Assembly: GCF_004016445.2 (NCBI RefSeq)
Contig: NZ_SADT02000007.1
Location: forward strand, 248,001-312,000
DNA length: 64,000 nucleotides
Origin: Mesorhizobium sp. M2E.F.Ca.ET.219.01.1.1
Lineage (GTDB): Bacteria > Pseudomonadota > Alphaproteobacteria > Rhizobiales > Rhizobiaceae
Reading direction: 5' to 3'
Shown here: positions 34,316 to 42,489 of the stretch, in pieces
Position numbering within the stretch: position 1 is the stretch's first letter
Layout of the letters: each line of letters begins with the position of its first letter
The notes under the pieces: generated by a model
Seen by the model: the letters and a program-made list of their open reading frames with translations, nothing else
What the model was told of the DNA's origin: nothing
The model's database searches: none
Translations under genes and position numbers: made by a program

Positions 34316-35935
34316 TCAATTCTTGATCGCGTTGCCGATCACAACGCCGCTGCCGAAGATCAATGCCTTGGTCAGGAAGTCATTGTTTTCTCTCGGCGGC
34401 GGCGCGTCCTCACGAACCACGGTGTCGTTGTTGCGGCGGCGCTGCACGACCTGCGTCTGTTGCCGGCGCGGCTTTTGCTGTGCCGCCGGATTCAGCGTGC
34501 GGGTCTTCTGCGCGACCTGTTTCTTCGTCGGCGCAGCGCGGGCCTGGTCGGCGGCATGCCTGGCGCGCACGGCATCCATCATCGCGTCGGTCTGGATCAC
34601 CAGCAACGCAAGCTGCTCGCGCGTCAGATAGGTGGTTGAGGGCAGCCCGTTCTTGCCTTGCCAGACGCCGATCGCCTGGCGCGTCCTCGGACCGATATTG
34701 CCGTCGACCTGGCCGAGCTCGTTGCCCAGCGCTTCGATGCGCAATTGCAGGTCGATCCGGCCGCTGCGGTCGAGCCCGATGGCGCTTTCCGTCAGCTCGC
34801 TGCCTTGCGTCTTTTTCATCTCGTCGGTGATGCCGACCGAGGTGCGAACGGCCGAGCCTGGATTCGCACTGGCATCGTCCGCCCCGAGCGCCGCGACCTG
34901 CTTGCTGGCCGCCGGGTCTTTCAACTGATCGATGTTGAGCTTCGCGACAGTTGCGAAACGGCCGTTCGGGAACTGGTCGAGATAGGCCTCGTAATAGGGA
35001 ATGGCGTTCTTCTTCGAAGCCTCGTCCCAAAGCCGCTGCTCGACCTCCCAGGACGGCGGCTCGCTCGCCACGGGGGCAGGGGCTGCGGACGCCTTGGTCG
35101 CGTCTGCCACCGGCGTCGCGGCGGGCGGGGGTGTTTCTGCCGCGGGCTTGCCGAGGAACACCTCGCGTCCCAGCGAGGCATTGTGCCATGGCCGCTGCCT
35201 CCCTTGCGTGGCTTCCGTCACCTCGCCGCGCACCCGGGTCAAGGCGCTCTGGATCTCGACGCCCGGCTCGGTCAGGTGCTTGGCCAGGGCCAGCGAATAG
35301 GGGCTGTCGACGCCGTTGCCGTCGAAGGCGATAGCGCCGGGGTCGGTCGCATAGGCGATCAACACGCCGCCCGTGCCCATGCCGTCGGCCTTCGCGTCGA
35401 CCGGCGCCAGCCCGGCGCCGAGCGAGCGGCTCTTCGGCAGTGCCGCGGCCAGCGTGCGCGCGAGCGGATTGTCGCGGCAGGCATCGAGGATGATGATGCC
35501 GACGGCGGGGTCGGCCGGCAGCGCCGCCATGAACTCGTCGATCTGCACGGTGCGGGTCTTGAGATAGGCCGGCGCCGTCAGCTCGGCATCGACCGGAATG
35601 AGGTAGTTCTTGCCGTCGACCTGCATGCCGTGCCCGGCATAGTAGATGACGGCAAGGTCGGCATTGTAGGACTCTTCGGTGAACTTGCTGATCAGGCTGT
35701 GCATGCCGGCATTGTCCTGGTCGACGCCTTCGATCACCTCGAAGCCGGCGTTGCGCAGCGTGGACGCGATGAGGCGGGCGTCGTTCGCCGGGTTGGGGAG
35801 AGCGACCGCGTTGACATATTTGCTGTTGCCGATGACCAGCGCGACACGCTTGCTGTCGAGCTTGGCGGCCTGGGCGCCGAACGCGGCGTGGAAAAGCAGG
35901 ATCAACCCGCCCAAAAGAATGGCGAACGCTTTCAT
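34316..35935 (-). CDS. Caspase-fold protein with peptidoglycan-binding-like domain
   Basis: 539 residues. Signal peptide (1-23), C14 caspase domain (about 28-265) with the dyad H102 (YYAGHGM) and C153 (ILDACRDNP), then a Pro/Ala linker. A PG-binding-like segment VDGNIGPRTRQAIGVWQ lies near 420-440. The C terminus is basic and Gln-rich and ends in a hydrophobic KALIFGSGVVIGNAIKN. The ATG at 35935 follows GGAGGG on the minus strand; a longer frame upstream is not needed. It is the last gene of the minus-strand T6SS-linked run. Confidence 0.82.
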   Translation of the reverse strand: MKAFAILLGGLILLFHAAFGAQAAKLDSKRVALVIGNSKYVNAVALPNPANDARLIASTLRNAGFEVIEGVDQDNAGMHSLISKFTEESYNADLAVIYYAGHGMQVDGKNYLIPVDAELTAPAYLKTRTVQIDEFMAALPADPAVGIIILDACRDNPLARTLAAALPKSRSLGAGLAPVDAKADGMGTGGVLIAYATDPGAIAFDGNGVDSPYSLALAKHLTEPGVEIQSALTRVRGEVTEATQGRQRPWHNASLGREVFLGKPAAETPPPAATPVADATKASAAPAPVASEPPSWEVEQRLWDEASKKNAIPYYEAYLDQFPNGRFATVAKLNIDQLKDPAASKQVAALGADDASANPGSAVRTSVGITDEMKKTQGSELTESAIGLDRSGRIDLQLRIEALGNELGQVDGNIGPRTRQAIGVWQGKNGLPSTTYLTREQLALLVIQTDAMMDAVRARHAADQARAAPTKKQVAQKTRTLNPAAQQKPRRQQTQVVQRRRNNDTVVREDAPPPRENNDFLTKALIFGSGVVIGNAIKN

Positions 35936-36035
35936 GGGATCAGCCCTCCGCCCCGTGGGGCGCGTTATCGATGTCTGCGCATGCTGAATGTCGTAAGCGA
36001 CGACGTCGCTTCTGCCAAAATCGTCTCTTGAGCGT

Positions 36036-36053
36036 CTGTGATCTCGACCACAG
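36036..36053. promoter_or_regulatory. CRP-like inverted repeat upstream of the caspase-fold gene
   Basis: CTGTGATCTCGACCACAG is an inverted repeat (7 of 8 bases pair) close to TGTGA-N6-TCACA. It lies about 100 bases before the start at 35935. No other part of a promoter is clear, so it may be chance. Confidence 0.25.
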
Positions 36054-36162
36054 ATTTGGTTCACGGGAGCCCGAAATTTCCTCCGTGAGTAGCCGCTAAT
36101 GTACCACTGGCAGGCCTGAAAACCAATCGGCCCATCCAGCCATGCGAGGTTTGGTGAACCGG

Positions 36163-38604
36163 CTAGCCGGGCTCCAGCGTATCCTGGATGGAGCCTATCA
36201 GCGCGGTGATCGCCTGCTTGTATTTCTCGAATTCCGGCGACGCCTGCCGCACTTCGGTCGTGGTCGTCGTCGGCAGGCCCTGGTCGGTCGCCGCGCGCGG
36301 TACCTTCTGCCCCATCTTCCGCTCGGCCCAGTCGACGACGTAGCTCGCGGTCTTGCCGGTGAGGAATGGGTTGGCCTGGATGACCGCCGATCCGAGCACG
36401 GCGCTCAGTTGCGTCGAGCCCGGCGCCGCCAGAATCTGGGCCGCGCCTTCCATGCCGAGGAAATGGCAGAGATAGAGGCGGCCGGCGGTGATCTGGTGGC
36501 CGCGCGCGCGCAGATAGGCCTCGCCCTCGCGCGCCAGGTTGCGCACCATTTCGCGCGATAGCGTCGCGTCGTAGCGAAGCGCGAGCAGGTCGGCGGTCGA
36601 CAGCGAGCGGGCAAGGTCGGGCCGATAGGTGTTCATCATCCGGATCCAGGTCTTGGAGATGAACTGGCCGGCGCCGGTCGCCGAGGAAAGCGGGTTCTTG
36701 GCGCGGGCGCTGCCGCCGCTTTCGACATGCACGATCCGGTCGGTGAGCGTCTCGACGGCAGTATCGCCGGAACCGCCGGAGCTGACGGCAACGGCAGTTG
36801 CGACTGTGGTGACCGTCCCCAGCGGATCGATCGCCTCGCCGTTCAGGTAGAGCTCGAAATGCAGATGCGGGCCGGTCGAAAGCCCCGTTGTGCCGATATA
36901 GCCGATGACGTCGCCGGCCTTCACCTTGGTGCCGACGCCGCTCGCGATGGCGAATTTCTGCATATGCGCGTAACGCGTCTCGCGGCCATTGGCATGCGTG
37001 ATCTTCACCAGATTGCCGTAGCTGCCGCCATCGCCCTGGAAAGAGATCTCGCCGTCGAAGGCGGCCATCACCGGCGTGCCGACCGGAGCCGCCCAGTCGA
37101 CCCCCTTGTGGATGCGGACCGTGCCCAGGATCGGATGCTTGCGCGGGCCGAAGGTCGAGGTCATCACCCCGGCGACCGGCGTAACCATGCCGTTGGTGAC
37201 CGTCAGCGAACGCACCTGGTCGTCGCCGGTCACGCAGGCATATTGGCCGTCGCTCTGCTGGAAGACGAAGCAGTCAAGGCTTTTGTCCGCGCCCTGGACG
37301 CCGACATAGAGCACCCGTCCGGAGATCTCGCCTTGGCCGCGCGGCGTCTGCGAGTAGATCAGCACCAGGCGCTGGTCCTCGCTGGCGAAGGCGTCGAGGT
37401 CTTGCCCCCGCGACAGATACATGATCGCCTCGCCGATGACGCTGGTCGGCACCTTGTTGCGCGCCGCGGTCGAATAGATCGCGTCGAGCAGGCGGTACTG
37501 CCGCTTCGGCCCGCCCTGATCGGAGGTGCCGGAATAGTTGAACAGGTCCTCGCGGACCCATGGGTCGACGCCCGACACGAAGGCGCCGGCCGCATTGCGC
37601 GTCAGCGTGCCGACATAGACGTTCTTGGCGTAGATGGAGACCTGCATCAGCGACATGGTCGTCGTCTCGCGGTTCAGCCGGAAGCCACGCATGGCGACGA
37701 CAAAGCCAGCTTCCAGCCCGTCGCGGTTGAACAGCGCCTTCAGCGCCTCGCCGGCAAGCTTCGCGTCGTCGGGAGAGAAATGCGCGTCGAGCGCCACCGA
37801 GTCCAGGCTGCGGTCGTTGAGGATCTTCACGAACGTGTCCTCGGTCGCCTCGAAGCGCTGATATTCGCTGGTGACTGTCGCGACGGTCGTGTTGTTCTCG
37901 ATCGCGGTTTTCTTGAACGCGGGAAGCGCCGCTTCCCCCTGGTCAATGGTCTCGCCCCAGCCGGCCTCGGGGTCGTCGGCGTCGGCCTTGGGCGCCGAGC
38001 CGGCGTCGCTCTCGTCCGGCGCCGCCTGGAGATCGTTCTGCAGGTCGCCTTGCGGATCGCCCTGTTGATCGTCCGGCGCCGCGGCCGGAGCCGGCGGGGC
38101 CGGTTGCTGGTCGTCGGGCGCCGTCGCCGAAGGCTTGGGCGCGGCCTGCCGCTGCGCCTGGAAGAAGGCGAAATCCTCCTGCGTCGACGGGATCGTCGTC
38201 ATGAACTTCTCGCTGGCGCTCAGCATCACGTCGGAGAGGATCTCGATCTGCGGCGATGCCCCGGAACTGTCGAGCTCGGCCGGACGCGCGACGGTCTTGC
38301 CCTTCGTTGCGGTGTCGGCGTCGGGCGCAAGCGTGATCCACATCGGATCGCCGGCAAGGTCGATGATCGCCGGCACATAGACCGACGCGTCGGGCGGCAC
38401 GTCTTCCATGCCCTCGACCGGATGCAGCTCCTCGTCCTCGTCGCCGAACGACCAATAGTCCCTGGTCAGATAGAAGCCGGTGGCGACGGCAACGACGGCG
38501 AGCGTGGCAAGGCCGGCAAGAGCCCGGCGCCAGAGCTTGCGCCGCCGCTCGGCCAGCCGCGCCAGCTTCTTCTGTTTGAAGCTCGTGTCGATCGCGTGCG
38601 TCAC
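36163..38604 (-). CDS. M23 metallopeptidase fused to a transglycosylase-like domain
   Basis: 813 residues. A transmembrane helix (about 27-46), an acidic Gln/Pro/Asp-rich linker (140-215), a helical/LysM-like region, the M23 LytM domain (about 475-600) with HKGVD (H499, D503) and PHLHFE (H580, H582), and a C-terminal lysozyme-like domain (about 620-790) with E628 in VHVESGG and ATGAGQFISKTW. Both sets of catalytic residues are present, so it may cut both peptide and glycan bonds. The start is GTG 38604, overlapping the DUF1036 stop (GTGA). The context suggests local wall opening for a secretion complex. Confidence 0.82.
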   Translation of the reverse strand: MTHAIDTSFKQKKLARLAERRRKLWRRALAGLATLAVVAVATGFYLTRDYWSFGDEDEELHPVEGMEDVPPDASVYVPAIIDLAGDPMWITLAPDADTATKGKTVARPAELDSSGASPQIEILSDVMLSASEKFMTTIPSTQEDFAFFQAQRQAAPKPSATAPDDQQPAPPAPAAAPDDQQGDPQGDLQNDLQAAPDESDAGSAPKADADDPEAGWGETIDQGEAALPAFKKTAIENNTTVATVTSEYQRFEATEDTFVKILNDRSLDSVALDAHFSPDDAKLAGEALKALFNRDGLEAGFVVAMRGFRLNRETTTMSLMQVSIYAKNVYVGTLTRNAAGAFVSGVDPWVREDLFNYSGTSDQGGPKRQYRLLDAIYSTAARNKVPTSVIGEAIMYLSRGQDLDAFASEDQRLVLIYSQTPRGQGEISGRVLYVGVQGADKSLDCFVFQQSDGQYACVTGDDQVRSLTVTNGMVTPVAGVMTSTFGPRKHPILGTVRIHKGVDWAAPVGTPVMAAFDGEISFQGDGGSYGNLVKITHANGRETRYAHMQKFAIASGVGTKVKAGDVIGYIGTTGLSTGPHLHFELYLNGEAIDPLGTVTTVATAVAVSSGGSGDTAVETLTDRIVHVESGGSARAKNPLSSATGAGQFISKTWIRMMNTYRPDLARSLSTADLLALRYDATLSREMVRNLAREGEAYLRARGHQITAGRLYLCHFLGMEGAAQILAAPGSTQLSAVLGSAVIQANPFLTGKTASYVVDWAERKMGQKVPRAATDQGLPTTTTTEVRQASPEFEKYKQAITALIGSIQDTLEPG

Positions 38605-39095
38605 GGGCTGTTTCCGGTCAGGAAATAGGTCCAGCGCACCTGCTCGAGCGTATCGACCTCGACGAAGCGCGCCGCGATATGGCCGCGCTGCCAGCACTCC
38701 TCGATGCCGCGGATCGAGAAGCGCCGCCGATCGATGCACATCTCGGTCGACCCGTTGAGGATCGCGTGGCCGAAGACGTCCGTCGCGTAGAGATAGATGT
38801 AGCGGTTGGTCAGCTCCTCGCGGATGACGTTGACGCACTGGTTGGCGCCGATCGTCCACCAGCCGTCCGTCTGGTCGGCATTGTCGACCTTCTGTCCGAC
38901 GGCGAGATTGACGACGTCGAGCGTCTGGTTGCAGACGGTGAATTCGGCATGCGCCTTGCCGGGCGAAAGCATCGAGAACAGCGCCGCGCCGAGCAGTGCG
39001 GCTAGCGTCATACGATCCGGAAACAGCAATCGGAGCCGGCTACGCAGCTTGCGTGGCGGGGGCTGGTGCAAAGAACGCAAGGTGCGAAGATCCAT
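38601..39095 (-). CDS. DUF1036 family exported protein
   Basis: 164 residues. A basic N-region and hydrophobic core (about 29-48) form a signal peptide cleaved after AHA, then a DUF1036 domain (FTVCNQT start, WWTIGANQC, later CWQRG). DUF1036 proteins are small and periplasmic and of unknown function, and they appear beside ppkA in rhizobial T6SS loci as I recall. ATG 39095 lies 11 bases after ppkA; an internal ATG at 39011 is possible but removes the basic N-region. Confidence 0.82.
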   Translation of the reverse strand: MDLRTLRSLHQPPPRKLRSRLRLLFPDRMTLAALLGAALFSMLSPGKAHAEFTVCNQTLDVVNLAVGQKVDNADQTDGWWTIGANQCVNVIREELTNRYIYLYATDVFGHAILNGSTEMCIDRRRFSIRGIEECWQRGHIAARFVEVDTLEQVRWTYFLTGNSP

Positions 39096-39106
39096 CGGCG
39101 TTCATG

Positions 39107-41596
39107 CTATCCGCCAAGCCGGAAATAGGTGGCCGTGGCGGAGAACTGCGAGCCGTCGGCCTCGATCTCCTCGAGGATCCTTGGCAACAGCTCCGAGGCC
39201 GGCGTCGGCCTCGAGAACATGGCGGCCTGGATGTCCTTGGGGCCGGTGATCACCAGCATGATCTGCGGCACCGCCTTGCCGGCCGCCTTGTCCGCGGCGG
39301 CAAGGCCGATCGGGATGTTGAAGGTCACCTTGTCGGTTTGCGCCACCATGCGGTCGTCGAGGTTGAATGCGACACCCTTGTGGTCGATCAGCATGACGTT
39401 CGAGATCAGCCCGCCGCCCGTATAGAGCGCGCCGCTGACCGGCGCGCCATCCGGTATCGATGTCTTGTCGAGGACAAGCTGCGGCTTCGCGGCCGAACTC
39501 CGGTCGAGGAAGCGAAGGAAAGTGGGCACCCCGCACTGGGAGAGCGTGATGAGCCGTACGCTGATGTCCGGCTCGATATGGAACCTGGTCTGGAAATCGT
39601 TGAGCAATTGTTCAAACGGCTGGACCGCCGTTGCATATCCTTCGATCGTCGGGGTGGCGCCGGGTCCTGACGTCACGTTCGCGTAGAAGCAATTGCCGCC
39701 GTTGAAGTTGCGCACCCAGGAGCGCTGGTCGTTCCACTTGGCCATGTCATCTTCCGCTGACGGAAGCGCCGGCTTGGGCACATTGATGACGACATCGGTG
39801 CCGGGTTGCTTGGCCGCCGGTGTCTGCGGTTGCGGCGCCGGCTGGGTTGGCGCGGTCGGCGTTGCCCGCTGGTTGGCTGCCGGGGTCTGTGCCTTCGGCG
39901 CGGACGGCGAAGGTGTCGGCTGCGCCGAAGCCTGGCTTTGCGAAGTTGGGGGCGGGGAAGCCGCCGGCTTGGGTAGCTTGGAAAGCTTGTCCACGAGCTC
40001 CTTCACGCTGAGCTTGGCCGCCGGCTGATTTGCCTCGGGCACCGCCTGGTTTTTGGCCGTCTCGGTCGGTTTCGGCGTCTGGACTGCCGGCTCGCTCGCG
40101 GGCTGCGCCGGCTTGCTTTCAGCCGCCGTTGGTGCGGGCGTCGGCGACTGCTGCGCCGGAGGTTGCACGGGTTTGGTCTCGACCTGAGGCGTCTGGCTTT
40201 TGGCCTCGCTCTCCGGCTGGGTGGCTGGCTGCTCGACCGGCTTCTTGGCCTCCGCATCAGGTTGGGCGGATGGCTTCGCGCTGTCGGGTTTTGGTGCTTC
40301 CGGCTGAGTCGCGGCCGGCGCCTGAGGCTGAGGTTTCGGCGCTTCCGGTTGCTGCGCTTCGGCCACTGGCTTGGTGGCTTCGGCGAGCGGCTTCGGCGTC
40401 AGCGGCTTGGATGTTTCCGCAACCGGCGCGGGCGCCAGCACGCCGCTGAAATAGACGCCGGCTGCCGCCAGGACGGCAAGCGTCGCGACGCCGCCGGCGA
40501 TGGCGGGCATACGTGAAGACTTTTTGGGCACGGCCGGTGCCGTCGCGCTTGGCGGGGCGGCAGCAGGCGCCGGCCGTTGCTCCGACAGATAGGCCGGGCG
40601 CACATGCTCGACGAAACGCGGCGCGCCGGAAGGCGCCGGCGCCTGGGGCTTGGGGTCCGGTGGCGCCGTCCAGCCGGCGCGCGGCAGGCCCGAGCGTTCG
40701 CGTGCGCCGAACGCCACCGGCGGCGGCAACGTCGCCTCGAGATCCTCGCCCCGCGTCGCCCTGGCGATCTCGGCCATGCTGGCAGGCCGGTCGCGCGGAT
40801 CCGGCTGCAGCATGGCGGCGATTAGTCCTTGGAAGTCGGGATCGATATCCGACAGGTCAGGCACCGTTCGGCGCTTTTCGATGACCTCATATTGCGATCC
40901 GCTCATGTCGAGCGGCTTGCCGCGCAGCGCCGCGGCCAGCACCAGCCCGAGGCTGTAGATATCCGATTGCTCGCTGACCTCGCCGCCATAGAGGCCGAGC
41001 TGCTCAGGCGAAACATAGTTGTATTTGCCGGCGAACCTTCCGCCGATCAGCGTCTCGCCGCCGGTCGCCGAGCGCGCGATGCCGAAATCGATGATCTTGG
41101 CGCGATCGACCCGGCCGCCCGGCAGGATGATGTTGTCGGGCGAAAGGTCGCGATGCACGGCGCCCGCCTGGTGCACGGCGCTCAACCCCGAGGCTAGGCG
41201 ATGGCAAAGCCGGCGCACGTCGTCCGGCGGCATCGGCCCACGCCGCATGATGTCGAACAGCGATTGGCCGTCGACGAACTCCATCGCAAGATAAGGACGG
41301 CCGATCCCCGTATCGATCGTGAACACGTGGTAGCGCACCACCGCGTCATGCGACAGATGGTTGAGGATCGATGCTTCCTTGCGGAAGAGCGACAGGATCG
41401 TCTGGTCGCGGGCGAATTCGGGCAGCACGATCTTGATCGCCACATGGTCGCCGGTCTGGATGTTGTGGCCGCGATAGACTTCGCCCATGCCGCCGGACGC
41501 AATCCGCTCGTCGAGTTCGTAGATGCCGCTGAGCTGCGTCCCGACCCCCGCATAGGCGATGTTCGTCGCTATCCGCGTCTTGTCGTCGTCGCTCAT
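39107..41596 (-). CDS. ppkA: T6SS serine/threonine protein kinase PpkA
   Basis: 829 residues. Cytoplasmic kinase domain (about 25-285): glycine loop ASGGMGEVYRG, K55, catalytic HRDLSPDN (D150), DFG D170. A transmembrane helix (about 363-385) leads to a Pro/Ala/Gln/Lys-rich span of about 250 residues and a periplasmic C-terminal domain (about 650-829). PpkA phosphorylates T6SS targets such as FHA proteins or TssL. The ATG at 41596 overlaps the phosphatase stop (ATGA); an upstream frame lies within the phosphatase gene. Confidence 0.9.
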   Translation of the reverse strand: MSDDDKTRIATNIAYAGVGTQLSGIYELDERIASGGMGEVYRGHNIQTGDHVAIKIVLPEFARDQTILSLFRKEASILNHLSHDAVVRYHVFTIDTGIGRPYLAMEFVDGQSLFDIMRRGPMPPDDVRRLCHRLASGLSAVHQAGAVHRDLSPDNIILPGGRVDRAKIIDFGIARSATGGETLIGGRFAGKYNYVSPEQLGLYGGEVSEQSDIYSLGLVLAAALRGKPLDMSGSQYEVIEKRRTVPDLSDIDPDFQGLIAAMLQPDPRDRPASMAEIARATRGEDLEATLPPPVAFGARERSGLPRAGWTAPPDPKPQAPAPSGAPRFVEHVRPAYLSEQRPAPAAAPPSATAPAVPKKSSRMPAIAGGVATLAVLAAAGVYFSGVLAPAPVAETSKPLTPKPLAEATKPVAEAQQPEAPKPQPQAPAATQPEAPKPDSAKPSAQPDAEAKKPVEQPATQPESEAKSQTPQVETKPVQPPAQQSPTPAPTAAESKPAQPASEPAVQTPKPTETAKNQAVPEANQPAAKLSVKELVDKLSKLPKPAASPPPTSQSQASAQPTPSPSAPKAQTPAANQRATPTAPTQPAPQPQTPAAKQPGTDVVINVPKPALPSAEDDMAKWNDQRSWVRNFNGGNCFYANVTSGPGATPTIEGYATAVQPFEQLLNDFQTRFHIEPDISVRLITLSQCGVPTFLRFLDRSSAAKPQLVLDKTSIPDGAPVSGALYTGGGLISNVMLIDHKGVAFNLDDRMVAQTDKVTFNIPIGLAAADKAAGKAVPQIMLVITGPKDIQAAMFSRPTPASELLPRILEEIEADGSQFSATATYFRLGG

Positions 41597-42372
41597 CTGG
41601 CCGGGCCCTCCACTGCGGACCGATCCGGATGGGGCGCGCCGTTGCGCCCGCCGCCGATCTTCACGAGCACGATGGTCACATTGTCGGTACCGCCGCGCGC
41701 CAGCACCGTATCCAGGAGGGTCTGGCATGCCGACCGCGGCGTGGCGGATTTAACCGCCGCCTCGATCTCGGCGTCGCTGACATGCGCGGTCAGCCCGTCG
41801 GTGCCGAGGACGAAAACGTCGCCCGGCATCAGCTCGCCCTGCTGGAAATCGATCTCGAGCTCATCGCTGACGCCGACCGCATGCGTGATCACATTGCGAC
41901 GCGGCCAGGTGCGCGCTTCCTCGGCGCTGATCATGCCGCGGTCGAGCAGTTCCTGCACCTCGGTGTGATCCTTCGAGACCTGGAAGATCGAGCCGTTGCG
42001 CACGAGATAGATGCGGCTGTCGCCGGCCCAGAGGCAGGCGAAGCGCCCATCCATGGCAAGCAGGGCCGCGAAGGTGGAGCCGATGGTGATGCCGCGCGAG
42101 CGCGATATGCCGCGGATCTCGGCATTGGCGCGGCTCAGCCGGTCCTCGAAGCGAGCGCGAAGGTCCGGCGCCGAGCTGGCAATGCCGATCGTCGCCAGGT
42201 GATCGACGATGCTGGCGGAGGCGACTTCGCCGGCCTCGTGCCCGCCCATCCCGTCGGCCACCACCCATAGCCCGGTCTGCGGCTCGATGAGGTAATTGTC
42301 CTCGTTATGGTCGCGCACGCAGCCCTGGTGGCTGACGCCGAAGCTGTCGATGGGGAGGGCGACAGTGCTCAA
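41593..42372 (-). CDS. pppA: T6SS PP2C-type protein phosphatase PppA
   Basis: 259 residues with all PP2C metal motifs: RDHNEDNYL, VVADGMGGHEAG, AGDSRIYLVR, GTDGLTAHV and GGTDNVTIVL. It reverses the action of PpkA. Separate from TagF here, unlike the fused TagF-PppA of Agrobacterium. The 117 bases between it and tssM are AT-richer and may hold its own promoter. Confidence 0.92.
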   Translation of the reverse strand: MSTVALPIDSFGVSHQGCVRDHNEDNYLIEPQTGLWVVADGMGGHEAGEVASASIVDHLATIGIASSAPDLRARFEDRLSRANAEIRGISRSRGITIGSTFAALLAMDGRFACLWAGDSRIYLVRNGSIFQVSKDHTEVQELLDRGMISAEEARTWPRRNVITHAVGVSDELEIDFQQGELMPGDVFVLGTDGLTAHVSDAEIEAAVKSATPRSACQTLLDTVLARGGTDNVTIVLVKIGGGRNGAPHPDRSAVEGPAR

Positions 42373-42489
42373 TTTGCCACCAAGCGCTCAGCGAGCGTCC
42401 TCTGTGACCAGCCATGGGCCGCGTGCCCAGGCCACTCTGCCATAAGCGTGTACATTAGAGTATCGAAATGAAGGTGCGATCCAGCCATG

